NCBI GenBank assembly: GCA_001940925.1
Contig: MSGZ01000039.1
Coordinates: 99,056-149,901, forward strand
Length of the DNA: 50,846 bases
Source: Ruminococcus sp. Phil11
GTDB lineage: Bacteria; Bacillota; Clostridia; Oscillospirales; Ruminococcaceae
Direction: 5' to 3'
Below the pieces are notes generated by a model. The model worked only from the letters and a program-made list of their open reading frames with translations. It was not told where the DNA came from and did not search any database. A program made the translations under genes and the position numbers. Shown piece by piece: positions 1 to 6,722 of the stretch (positions are counted from its first letter, which is position 1; each line of letters opens with the position of its first letter).

Positions 1-17
1 CGGGGGCTCCCCGCCGG

Positions 18-101
18 GCTTCAGCATTGGGAGCAGCAGCCTTTCAGAAGCCGCGATTAGCGGCGTGCAGTTCAGATTGTTGGGTGAGGTTCGCTGACCG
101 C
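18..101 (+). repeat. About 80-bp direct repeat, copy 1
   Basis: The segment runs from GCTTCAGCATTGGGAG to GGTTCGCTGACCG. It matches 540-620 (GCTTTAGCTTTGGGAG to GCTTCGCTCACCG) at most positions in the same orientation. By eye the two copies are roughly 75-80% identical. The element has no open frame worth noting. It may be a dispersed intergenic repeat, since the second copy sits at the 3' end of a gene. Confidence 0.6.
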
Positions 102-105
102 CCCC

Positions 106-167
106 GGAGGGAAATGGAGGCGGGCACTGCCCGCACGGAGGGAAATGGAGGCGGGTACTGCCCGCAC
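106..167 (+). repeat. 31-bp tandem repeat, two copies
   Basis: Two adjacent 31-bp units, 106-136 and 137-167, each begin GGAGGGAAATGGAGG and end in CTGCCCGCAC. They differ at one base (CGGGCACTG versus CGGGTACTG). Each unit carries a small GCGGGCACTGCCCGC-type inverted repeat. Function is unknown. Confidence 0.85.
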
Positions 168-183
168 GCCCTTTGGAAACCTG

Positions 184-219
184 CCTGTTCCGCTCGTCGC
201 ACCTGTTCCGCTCGTCGCG
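184..219 (+). repeat. 18-bp tandem repeat, two copies
   Basis: Units at 184-201 and 202-219 both read CCTGTTCCGCTCGTCGC followed by A or G. The next sequence, GGCTGATGCCGCTCCTATACGGAACAGG, contains the reverse complement of the unit's CCTGTTCCG start (CGGAACAGG), so the array can fold back on itself. Confidence 0.8.
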
Positions 220-274
220 GCTGATGCCGCTCCTATACGGAACAGGCGTCGCGGATTGCTCTGCAATCCGCCTA

Positions 275-301
275 GGGACGCCCTCTCTTACAGGGCGTCC
301 C
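275..301. repeat. Perfect hairpin GGGACGCCCT...AGGGCGTCCC
   Basis: A ten-base arm GGGACGCCCT is repeated inverted after a short loop. There is no T run on either side, so it is not a typical terminator. It lies directly before another perfect hairpin at 305-335. Confidence 0.7.
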
Positions 302-304
302 TCT

Positions 305-335
305 CATAAAAACGCTCCCCCGGAGCGTTTTTATG
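305..335. terminator. Bidirectional terminator-like hairpin
   Basis: Arms CATAAAAACGCTCC (305-318) and GGAGCGTTTTTATG (322-335) are perfectly complementary around a 3-nt loop. A/T tracts at the stem base could end transcription on both strands. No gene adjoins it directly. Confidence 0.55.
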
Positions 336-363
336 ATTCACCCTTGCGGTGCGCCTGACGATA

Positions 364-447
364 GGGGAGTTTCGCCCGTTGCGACGGGCGACGAGGGCTC
401 TGCCCTCGACCCGCGAGCTTTTTGAAAAAAGCTCGACCAAAAACTTT
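364..447 (+). repeat. Dispersed intergenic repeat, copy A
   Basis: The element starts GGGGAGTTTCGC and contains a small stem with variable sequence. It continues through GGCTCTGCCCTCGACC, then a hairpin GAGCTTTTTTC-like (GAGCTTTTTGAAAAAAGCTC), ending near CCAAAAACTTTT. The same element lies inverted at 7551-7634. The variable stem differs between copies but keeps its pairing. From memory, elements of this form are scattered in intergenic regions of Oscillospiraceae genomes. Confidence 0.75.
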
Positions 448-489
448 TATGAGGCTGCAAACGGTTAGCCTACTTCTCGACCGGCAGCA

Positions 490-523
490 AAAAGGACGCT
501 GATTTCCGTATCAGCGTCCTTTT
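490..523. terminator. Terminator for the esterase operon (bidirectional)
   Basis: Arms AAAAGGACGCTGAT (490-503) and ATCAGCGTCCTTTT (510-523) form a perfect 14-bp stem with a 6-nt loop. The A/T tracts give a T run on either strand. On the minus strand it lies about 90 bases after the esterase stop codon, so it is the likely end of the GH25-esterase transcript. Confidence 0.75.
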
Positions 524-539
524 GTTATGCTTGCGGCGC

Positions 540-620
540 GCTTTAGCTTTGGGAGAAGCAACGCCAAAGAAGCCGCTTCAGCGGCGTGGACTTCGTCTGT
601 TGAGTGTGCTTCGCTCACCG
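540..620 (+). repeat. About 80-bp direct repeat, copy 2
   Basis: This is the partner of 18-101. It overlaps the last codons and stop of the minus-strand esterase gene, so the end of that gene may have been supplied or trimmed by the repeat. Confidence 0.6.
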
Positions 621-1598
621 CTGCGTATCGAGATAGTCCAGAATCAGCGTGTCGGTGTCAATGCCGGTGTAATCCGGCAACGGCCACGAATGCCGCCCGT
701 TTTTGACCCGCAGATGCCAGAACTGCTTCTGCGAATCGCTGCCGGTATATTTGATCAGCTCGGAGCCGTTTCCGATCTCCTCACTCCCCTGCCCGCTGAG
801 CCCGTTCGATTCCGCCCAGTAGTCCATGACATCCTCGATCGCGGGTGCCTGCGCGGTTTTTGCGCTGCCGTCGCTGTTCTTCGGGACGACGTCATCCTTT
901 TCACCGGTGATCTGGAACACGCCGACGCTGTTCGTGCTGTTCCGGCTCTCCCAAATCTGCTTCGGCATCATGCCGGCAACGCTGACCACTGCGGCAAAGG
1001 TATCGGATGCTTCCATTGCGAGCCGGTGCGTCATGAATGCGCCGTTGCTGAACCCGACCGCAAATGTCTGCTGCGGATCGAACTTGTAGGTCTCCTGCAG
1101 ATACAGCGCAAGCGATTTCAGGAAAGCCGTGTCCGGATTGCCCGCCTGCCCGAGACCGGAATCCCAGCCGTTGCCGGAGGTCGGATCGTTCGGGTCGGGC
1201 GCGCCCGTCACATACACGACCGCATAGCCGCGCGGATTGGCAGCGTTCTCAAAATGCTGCGTGCTGCGGAAACTCTCCGCCGTGCCGCTGTAGCCGTGCA
1301 GCACCAGAATGAGCGGTGCGCCCTCTGCCTGTTCGGGAAGATCGGCAATGCAGGCGTGCGAAATGCCCGCATACGTACAGGTGAACGCGCCGTTCTCGCC
1401 CTGTACAACGTCCGTGAGCGGTTCCGCTTCAATGACCGCGGGTTCAGCAGGAAGGCTGCTTTCCGCTGGTTCTGTTTCCGCCTGTTCAGAGATGCTGCTT
1501 TCAGCCGGCGCGGTCTCCGCAGCAGGTTCCGTGCCTGTTCCGCCGGAAGCGCAGCCGGTCAGCAGCAGCATCGCCAGAACGATCGCCGTCCGTTTCAT
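615..1598 (-). CDS. PHB depolymerase/LpqC-like esterase lipoprotein
   Basis: This is a predicted lipoprotein esterase of the alpha/beta-hydrolase fold (COG3509, poly-3-hydroxybutyrate depolymerase/LpqC/feruloyl esterase group), acting outside the membrane. The 327-residue reading starts at MKRTAIV, which gives a lipoprotein signal with lipobox LLTGC (Cys16). An upstream in-frame extension of 54 residues lacks signal character and overlaps the preceding gene. A Glu/Ala/Ser-rich linker occupies about 17-60. The oxyanion motif LVLHGYSG is near 98-105, nucleophile Ser184 lies in GFSNG, the probable acid is in TGEKDDVVP (about 235), and the probable catalytic His is in RHSWP (303). It is the second gene of an operon with the GH25 gene, 46 bases after it. 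The substrate is unknown; esters on plant polysaccharides are plausible in a ruminococcus. Confidence 0.8.
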   Translation of the reverse strand: MKRTAIVLAMLLLTGCASGGTGTEPAAETAPAESSISEQAETEPAESSLPAEPAVIEAEPLTDVVQGENGAFTCTYAGISHACIADLPEQAEGAPLILVLHGYSGTAESFRSTQHFENAANPRGYAVVYVTGAPDPNDPTSGNGWDSGLGQAGNPDTAFLKSLALYLQETYKFDPQQTFAVGFSNGAFMTHRLAMEASDTFAAVVSVAGMMPKQIWESRNSTNSVGVFQITGEKDDVVPKNSDGSAKTAQAPAIEDVMDYWAESNGLSGQGSEEIGNGSELIKYTGSDSQKQFWHLRVKNGRHSWPLPDYTGIDTDTLILDYLDTQR

Positions 1599-1644
1599 AT
1601 CGGTTCCTCCCTCATATATTGCGTTTGTTTCTGTATCGCCTGCG

Positions 1645-2790
1645 TCAGCCTTCTGCTTCGGGTTCCTGTTCATTCTGCTGCTCTGTATCGTCCTGCATTT
1701 CTGTATCATCTTCCGGTGCAGCATCTTCCGGCATATCCGGTTCGCTTTCCAGTACGGCATCGGTCACGCCGGAAAGATCCGGTGCCGGCAGCGAGACCGC
1801 CGGTGCGCCTTCTTTGGAATAATCGCGGAAGCAAAGATTCATGTCCACATTGCCGTCAATGCCCGCGACTGTTCCGCCGCAGCTGTACTGCCACATATCG
1901 TAATTGTACACATAGGTCGGGCCGTCGCCGTATTCTGCCAGCCAGAACGGGATATCCTTCATCCGCGGCAGATCGTACTTGAACAGTGCCGTGCGCTTGT
2001 TCTGATAGACCATGGTCTGATAGCCGAACGACTCCACATTCTGACAGAACGCGAGCACGCAGTCCGTCAGCGTATCGACCGGAACATTGTCGGTGCGGGC
2101 ACCGTCCTTGTCATGGAAGATCATCTCCCAGTCATAAGCGACCGGAAAATCAAGCTCGCAGCCTTCGAGCATCTCCGCCGTGAGGATCGCCTCTTCGACG
2201 GCCTCCTCCTCGGTGATCGCCTGCGAGAAGAAATACGCGCCGACCAGCAGACCGGCGTCCTTTGCCTCCCGGTAATACTGCTTAAAGCGGTCGTCCTTAT
2301 ACATTTTTCCGGTGCCGACGCCGTAGCCGCGGTAGCCGACGCGCAGCATGACGAAGTCAACGCCGTCCGCCTTGACCGCCGCCCAGTCCGAGACGGTGTT
2401 GTGCGCGGAAATGTCGATGCCGGTCATGGCATTGAGATTTCCGGCGTCGTCCAGCGAGATCATGCGGCCGTTCGGGAGCTGCTTCAGCTTCTCCAGCGGA
2501 TGCTCCGAGAGCGGGACGTCCCCCAGCACCGGCAGCCAGATCTGCCCGAACTGGTTGTCGGAGAGCAGGATCTTGTGTCCGGCGCGCTCGTAGAAATGAT
2601 CGACCGGCACCGGATCGTAATGGATCGGCTCGACGTTGATGCGGTCGGGGTCCATGTCCTGCTCGATCATCGAGCGGCGCAGCGCGGCAATGGTGTTGTT
2701 GCGGTTATGCACGGTCAGTGCCAGCCCGCCGATCGCGCCGAGCATGGCAATCGCCGGCAGGGCAGCCGCAATCACGTATTTGAATCGCAT
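1645..2790 (-). CDS. GH25 muramidase, membrane anchored
   Basis: This is a 381-residue glycoside hydrolase family 25 (Chalaropsis-type lysozyme) protein that would cleave peptidoglycan outside the cell. An N-terminal hydrophobic segment (about 5-27) acts as signal or anchor. The catalytic domain starts at TGIDISAHN (about 123) and continues with DWAAVKADGVDFVMLRVGY, typical of the family. The DWEMI strand (about 218) carries the expected acidic catalytic pair. A WQYS motif lies near the domain end, and DMNLCFRDY closes the barrel. The C-terminus is an acidic low-complexity tail rich in Glu, Asp and Gln. It is the first gene of the operon with the esterase. Candidate roles are wall remodelling or attack on other bacteria. 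Confidence 0.88.
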   Translation of the reverse strand: MRFKYVIAAALPAIAMLGAIGGLALTVHNRNNTIAALRRSMIEQDMDPDRINVEPIHYDPVPVDHFYERAGHKILLSDNQFGQIWLPVLGDVPLSEHPLEKLKQLPNGRMISLDDAGNLNAMTGIDISAHNTVSDWAAVKADGVDFVMLRVGYRGYGVGTGKMYKDDRFKQYYREAKDAGLLVGAYFFSQAITEEEAVEEAILTAEMLEGCELDFPVAYDWEMIFHDKDGARTDNVPVDTLTDCVLAFCQNVESFGYQTMVYQNKRTALFKYDLPRMKDIPFWLAEYGDGPTYVYNYDMWQYSCGGTVAGIDGNVDMNLCFRDYSKEGAPAVSLPAPDLSGVTDAVLESEPDMPEDAAPEDDTEMQDDTEQQNEQEPEAEG

Positions 2791-2810
2791 AGGTTCACCT
2801 CATAAACAAT

Positions 2811-2846
2811 CAGACAGGATCCGGCACATTCCGCGGATCCTGTCTG
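2811..2846 (-). repeat. Long palindrome at the GH25 transcript start
   Basis: Arms CAGACAGGATCCG and CGGATCCTGTCTG are perfectly complementary around a 10-nt spacer. The palindrome starts 1-2 bases downstream of the -10 box on the minus strand, so it would lie at the very 5' end of the mRNA or act as an operator. No T run follows on the minus strand, which argues against a simple terminator of the upstream XRE gene. Confidence 0.7.
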
Positions 2847-2847
2847 T

Positions 2848-2876
2848 ATTATAACACATTCGGCAGCACCATGCAA
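2848..2876 (-). promoter_or_regulatory. Sigma-A promoter of the GH25-esterase operon
   Basis: On the minus strand the -35 TTGCAT (2876-2871) is followed by a 17-base spacer and a perfect -10 TATAAT (2853-2848). It lies about 60 bases before the GH25 start codon and directly next to the long palindrome. Confidence 0.8.
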
Positions 2877-2928
2877 GGCAATTTTCCGGATTTCAGGAAA
2901 ACATAAGAATTTGTTTCATTTTGTTTTG

Positions 2929-3294
2929 TCATAGTCCTGTTTTGCTTCTTCCTATCTGCAACTCAGTCTGCTTTTTCAGCAATTCCTCCAAATAATATTC
3001 GAGCCTGCCTTTATTCTTCTCACTGAGCCCGGCATAGAGTTCCGCGATATGAATCTGCTCCTCCGAAAAATCAGGGTTTTCCGTTCCGTGCGGAAAATTG
3101 GTGCGCCCGGTCAAATAGTCCAGAGAAACCTGATAAAAATCGGCAAGTACAACAGCAAAATCAAGCGGAACGGTATGCTTGCCCTGTTCATAATTGGTAT
3201 AGGTCGTCTTATGCATTCCGAGTCTGTGGCTGAGAGCCTCCTGCGTCAGGTCTGCATCCTCGCGCAAATCCCGTATTCGTTGATAATGTTGCAT
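2929..3294 (-). CDS. XRE family transcriptional regulator
   Basis: This 121-residue DNA-binding protein has an N-terminal Cro/C1-type helix-turn-helix (about 5-63). LREDADLTQEALSHRLGMHKTTYTNYEQG is the classic arrangement of recognition helices, and the domain ends in VSLDYLTGRT. The C-terminal 55 residues (SEEQIHIAELYAGLSEKNK onward) form a helical dimerisation-like region. A good ribosome binding site (AAAAGGAGG) precedes the start. Its own promoter region contains an inverted repeat at 3312-3330 that fits autorepression. It is divergent from the secreted peptidase gene, which it may also control. Confidence 0.85.
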   Translation of the reverse strand: MQHYQRIRDLREDADLTQEALSHRLGMHKTTYTNYEQGKHTVPLDFAVVLADFYQVSLDYLTGRTNFPHGTENPDFSEEQIHIAELYAGLSEKNKGRLEYYLEELLKKQTELQIGRSKTGL

Positions 3295-3311
3295 AATTCG
3301 TTGTACCTCCT

Positions 3312-3335
3312 TTTAGGTATTTCGCCTAAATTATA
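3312..3335 (-). promoter_or_regulatory. XRE gene promoter with probable operator
   Basis: An inverted repeat TTTAGG-N7-CCTAAA spans 3312-3330 and abuts the minus-strand -10 box TATAAT (3335-3330), which is preceded by TGG as in an extended -10. No good -35 hexamer is seen at the usual spacing. The arrangement suits an autoregulated XRE repressor gene. Confidence 0.65.
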
Positions 3336-3355
3336 CCACAGTTCAAGGAATCCTA

Positions 3356-3384
3356 TTGACAAATTACAATAAATCATGTATTAT
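3356..3384 (+). promoter_or_regulatory. Sigma-A promoter of the secreted peptidase gene
   Basis: A perfect -35 TTGACA (3356-3361), a 17-base spacer and -10 TATTAT (3379-3384) lie about 160 bases before the start codon at 3545. The long leader that follows has no recognised riboswitch. The promoter is back to back with the XRE promoter, about 25 bases away. Confidence 0.8.
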
Positions 3385-3544
3385 TTATCTATAGAACGTC
3401 AAATGATGTTCACAAAAGACTCGATTTGTTGTATTTTGGCGTACGATATCTGCGTTCGTCGGCTGATTTGATTCAGCTTCCGGTTCCTTTCCGCAGAGGG
3501 CGCGTCTGTTCCGATACACTGTGTTTATGAAAAGGAGGATTTTT

Positions 3545-4948
3545 ATGAAACGGCTGTACTCTATTTTTATGGCACTGATGATGTGCTGCGGCTTTTTGCT
3601 GTCAGTGCCGATGCAGGCAAAGGCGGCAACATTTACAGATATCAATCAAAGCGATGTGTTTTTGAAGCAAGCGGAATCTAATAGTTGTACACTTTGCGCA
3701 GCAGCAATGCTTTGCAGACGTGTTGCAATTATGGATCACAGAGACGATTGGCGTTCAATTACCGAAGCACAGCTGAAAACTGTCATGGATTGGAACGACG
3801 GCCTCAGTTGGGACTTTACGTATGCCGGTATCAGAATTGTTCACTCAGGCGGAAAATATGCATTGGATGGCCAGAATAAAGCTGAAAAATTGCGTGATGT
3901 TCTATCAAGATGCCCGGAAGGCATTGTTGCATACGACAGGGATCGCCCTCATGCGGTGTTGCTGACTGACTATACTGACGGAACTTTTTATTGCGCGGAG
4001 CCTGCCAATTCAAAGGATAGCGGAAGAATTTCGATTTCCAAAGCTTCAATCACAATAGATGGTATCGACGATTATTGGTATTGTAAAAGTCCGTTGGTAA
4101 ATCTTGAAACTGATGCTCCTGCCCCTGTTATCACTAAGCCTGAAAAACCTTCTGTGACAGTGAATGCAAGTGATTCTGCAAATCCTGTAACGATATCATA
4201 TAATGCCTGCAATAATACAACACATTATGATATCCGTTTTTTCGATTCAGGCGATAATCTGGTTTGGGCAATCGGACAATGTGATGACGGTGCAGCATTC
4301 GGGAATATTGTCGCATATACTGATACCAGTTATTCGCATACATTTCCTGCAGGATCATATTATGTGACTGTTGCAGCAGTAAACAATAATACCGCTGAAT
4401 GTAATTTCTCTGATGCAGTATCATTTACTGTCACGGAAGCCCCCAAATATCCTGACAAGCCAGTCGTCACTGTTGAGGCAACGGATTCCGCACACCCCGT
4501 TGTTGTGTCGTATAACGCCTGCAGCAACGCAACAGATTACTGCATCCGTTATTATGATACTTCGGATCATCTGGTTTATGCAATCGGAGATTGCGAAGAC
4601 AGTGCACCCTATAATGAAATCGCTGACTATACAAAAACAAGCCACTCCCATTCTTTCCCTGCCGGCTCATACAAGATTTTGGTTGCAGCAGTCAATGCAA
4701 ATGACGGTGTATGGACTTTTTCTGACTCAGTAGCCTTTTCTGTTTCTGATTTGCTGAAAGGCGATGCCAATGGCGACGGCTCAATCGACCTGAAAGACGT
4801 CACTATGATGCGCCGTGCGCTTGTTGGCTGGGATGTTGAAATTAACGAAGCAGCTTCCGATGTCAACCAAGACGGCTCATTCGACCTGAAAGATGTAGTA
4901 CATCTCCGCAGATTTCTTGCCGGTGGTTGGGGCATAATACTAAACTAA
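3545..4948 (+). CDS. Secreted C39-like peptidase with dockerin
   Basis: This 467-residue exported protein starts at MKRLYS, 7 bases after AAAGGAGG; the in-frame upstream start at 3521 has no such site. The signal peptide ends near AKA (27). Residues 30-170 resemble the papain-like peptidase_C39_2 family: nucleophile candidate Cys48 in SNSCTLCAAAML and His136 in RPHAVLLTDY with the typical T-D-Y-x-D-G turn. Two about 95-residue beta-sandwich repeats follow (about 195-295 and 305-400), each with ISYNAC or VSYNAC, an AIG(Q/D)C segment and FPAGSY, similar to fibronectin type III-like modules. The C-terminus (405-467) is a type I dockerin with duplicated calcium loops GDANGDGSIDLKD and SDVNQDGSFDLKD. 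The dockerin implies docking to a cohesin, perhaps one like those encoded at 46-50 kb. The peptidase substrate is unknown. Confidence 0.82.
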   Translation: MKRLYSIFMALMMCCGFLLSVPMQAKAATFTDINQSDVFLKQAESNSCTLCAAAMLCRRVAIMDHRDDWRSITEAQLKTVMDWNDGLSWDFTYAGIRIVHSGGKYALDGQNKAEKLRDVLSRCPEGIVAYDRDRPHAVLLTDYTDGTFYCAEPANSKDSGRISISKASITIDGIDDYWYCKSPLVNLETDAPAPVITKPEKPSVTVNASDSANPVTISYNACNNTTHYDIRFFDSGDNLVWAIGQCDDGAAFGNIVAYTDTSYSHTFPAGSYYVTVAAVNNNTAECNFSDAVSFTVTEAPKYPDKPVVTVEATDSAHPVVVSYNACSNATDYCIRYYDTSDHLVYAIGDCEDSAPYNEIADYTKTSHSHSFPAGSYKILVAAVNANDGVWTFSDSVAFSVSDLLKGDANGDGSIDLKDVTMMRRALVGWDVEINEAASDVNQDGSFDLKDVVHLRRFLAGGWGIILN

Positions 4949-4970
4949 ACTTTATAATCCTATAGAATCA

Positions 4971-5009
4971 ATCCGACCTGCCCCCCGCTGTGCGCAGGCC
5001 GGATTTTTT
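4971..5009 (+). terminator. Terminator after the peptidase-dockerin gene
   Basis: The arms ATCCGACCTGC and GCAGGCCGGAT pair with a single A/C mismatch. The hairpin is followed directly by TTTTTT. It starts 22 bases after the stop codon. Confidence 0.8.
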
Positions 5010-5018
5010 CTGCGCATC

Positions 5019-5047
5019 TTGACAAATACCCGATGAGGGAGTATAAT
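5019..5047 (+). promoter_or_regulatory. Sigma-A promoter of the uracil operon
   Basis: TTGACA (5019-5024), a 17-base spacer and a perfect TATAAT (5042-5047). Transcription would start near 5054, giving a leader of about 115 bases before the permease start codon. Confidence 0.88.
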
Positions 5048-5066
5048 AAAAATAATCACGCGGCGA

Positions 5067-5143
5067 CCCCGATGCAGACATTCTCGCATTGACCCATAGC
5101 AGCCGCAGCTGCCTTGTCTGCAAAAACAGACGGGGCTTTTTTT
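5067..5143 (+). promoter_or_regulatory. Putative transcription attenuator in the permease leader
   Basis: A strong intrinsic terminator lies between promoter and gene. Arms GCCTTGTCTG (5111-5120) and CAGACGGGGC (5127-5136) form ten pairs including two G-U, followed by seven or eight T (5137-5143). Upstream, TGCAGACA (5073-5080) can pair with TGTCTGCA (5115-5122), which includes most of the 5' terminator arm. CCCC (5067-5070) can pair with GGGG (5132-5135). Folding therefore could switch between terminator and antiterminator. Pyrimidine genes of Firmicutes are often attenuated by PyrR, but I do not see a clear PyrR-loop consensus, so the effector is unassigned. Confidence 0.65.
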
Positions 5144-5171
5144 CTGCCGCGCAAAAAGGAGGATTGTTTTC

Positions 5172-6692
5172 ATGAAGCTCACCTACGACATTGCGGACAA
5201 GCCGCGCGGCATCAAACTGATCGCGTTTGCGCTGCAGCAGATGCTTGCGATCCTGGCCGCGACCATTGCCGTTCCGATGATCATCGGCCACGGCCTGACC
5301 CCTGCTGCAGCGATGTTCGGTGCCGGCATCGGCACGATCGTCTACCTGCTGTTCACGCAGTTCAAGAGTCCGGTCTTTCTCGGCTCGTCCTTCGCGTTCC
5401 TCGGTTCCATGTCGGCCGCCTTTGCGGGTGCCGTGTCCATGGAGCTCGGAATGCTCGGCCTCATCATCGGTGCCGCGCTTGCGGGTCTGGTTTACGTGGT
5501 GATCGCGATGATCATCTCAGCGGTCGGCGTCGGCTGGCTGAACAAGCTGATGCCCCCGGTCGTCATCGGCCCGACGGTCGCGATCATCGGACTGTCCCTC
5601 GCGGGCAATGCAGTCGGTGATCTGCAAAAGGGCGATGTCAGTATCCTTGCAGCAGACGGCAGCAGCATCATGGCAGCATCTCCCTACGCGGCGATCATCT
5701 GCGGACTGATCACGCTCGCGACCGTCATGCTCTGCTCGACCTACGGCAAGAAAATGGGCAAGCTGATCCCGTTCATCATCGGCATCCTCGTCGGCTATGC
5801 AGCCGCAGCCGTCCTGACGGGTATCGGTACGGCCATGAACATCAACGAGCTCAAGCTCATCGACTTCGCGGTCTTTGAGAATTATATGATGCCGAACGGC
5901 ACCGTTTCCCTGCGCACCTTCTTCAGCGTGCCCGACCTGACCTTCATCAAGGCATTCAGCACGACTGACGACCTCACCGGCACCTACTTCACCACGCTGT
6001 TCGCAGCGTATGTTCCGGTCGCATTCGTGGTCTTTGCGGAGCATGTCGCAGACCACAAGAACCTCTCCTCGATCATCGGCAGAGACCTGCTGGAGACCCC
6101 CGGCCTGACCAGAACGCTGCTCGGTGACGGCGTCGGCTCTATGGTCGGTGCATTCTTCGGCGGATGTCCGAACACGACCTACGGCGAATCCATTGCCTGC
6201 GTCGCGATCACCGGCAACGCCAGCACCCTGACGATCCTCGCGGCAGCGGTCGGATGTCTGCTGTTCTCGTTCATCACGCCGCTGGTCGCGTTTGTTGATT
6301 CGATCCCGTCCTGTGTCATGGGCGGCGTCTGCATCGCGCTGTACGGCTTTATCGCGGTCTCCGGTCTGAAAATGCTGCAGAAAGTCAATCTGGACAGAAA
6401 CCGTAATCTGTTTGTCGTGTCCGTGATCCTGATTGCCGGCATCGGCGGACTGAGCCTGCACTTCGGTGATGTGACGATCACGGAGGTCGCGACCGCGCTG
6501 ATCCTCGGCATCCTGACGAATGTGATGCTCTCGAAGGATAAAGACAGGGAGCCCGTACCCGCTGCGGAGATCCCCGAAAAGAAGAAAGCTGCGCCGGTAC
6601 AGAATGCAGATGCGCCCCAGCAGCCTGCAAAGCAGTATCCGCAGAACAGGAACCGCAAAAAGGGCGGCAAGGGCAAGAGAAAGCGTAAATAA
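5172..6692 (+). CDS. uraA: NCS2 family uracil permease
   Basis: This 506-residue integral membrane proton symporter of the nucleobase:cation symporter-2 family imports uracil. Evidence is the N-terminal signature IAFALQQMLAILAATIAVPMI, many long hydrophobic segments fitting 12-14 membrane helices, and the conserved substrate-site segment GCPNTTYGES (about 335-345), the NTTYGE form seen in UraA/PyrP rather than xanthine carriers. The C-terminus (about 455-506) is a hydrophilic tail rich in Pro and Ala ending in a very basic Lys/Arg run, longer than in most homologues. The start is set by AAGGAGG 9 bases upstream. The gene for uracil phosphoribosyltransferase follows after 30 bases, so imported uracil would be converted directly to UMP. 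A leader terminator suggests attenuation control. Confidence 0.9.
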   Translation: MKLTYDIADKPRGIKLIAFALQQMLAILAATIAVPMIIGHGLTPAAAMFGAGIGTIVYLLFTQFKSPVFLGSSFAFLGSMSAAFAGAVSMELGMLGLIIGAALAGLVYVVIAMIISAVGVGWLNKLMPPVVIGPTVAIIGLSLAGNAVGDLQKGDVSILAADGSSIMAASPYAAIICGLITLATVMLCSTYGKKMGKLIPFIIGILVGYAAAAVLTGIGTAMNINELKLIDFAVFENYMMPNGTVSLRTFFSVPDLTFIKAFSTTDDLTGTYFTTLFAAYVPVAFVVFAEHVADHKNLSSIIGRDLLETPGLTRTLLGDGVGSMVGAFFGGCPNTTYGESIACVAITGNASTLTILAAAVGCLLFSFITPLVAFVDSIPSCVMGGVCIALYGFIAVSGLKMLQKVNLDRNRNLFVVSVILIAGIGGLSLHFGDVTITEVATALILGILTNVMLSKDKDREPVPAAEIPEKKKAAPVQNADAPQQPAKQYPQNRNRKKGGKGKRKRK

Positions 6693-6722
6693 CCGCCAAC
6701 CAACAGAAAGGAAGTATTCACA

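Larger units (their letters stand above)
1..614. other. Gene-free mosaic of short repeats
   Basis: No convincing coding region is seen here. The open frames are short, overlap one another and carry no recognisable domain. The stretch is a patchwork of a two-copy 31-bp tandem repeat, an 18-bp tandem repeat, three strong hairpins, one copy of a dispersed repeat that recurs inverted near 7.6 kb, and two copies of a roughly 80-bp direct repeat. Each is listed separately. The esterase gene ends at 615, inside the second copy of the 80-bp repeat. Confidence 0.7.

Noticed and set aside
522..2805. Long plus-strand open frames opposite the GH25 and esterase genes
   Set aside because: They encode Arg/Cys/His-rich sequence with no domain, while the minus strand gives full recognisable enzymes with proper starts. 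They are antisense shadows in a GC-rich stretch.
5517..6461. 314-codon minus-strand frame within the permease gene
   Set aside because: The composition (Asp/Arg/Gln/His-rich) is that of an antisense shadow, and the plus strand encodes an intact NCS2 carrier.
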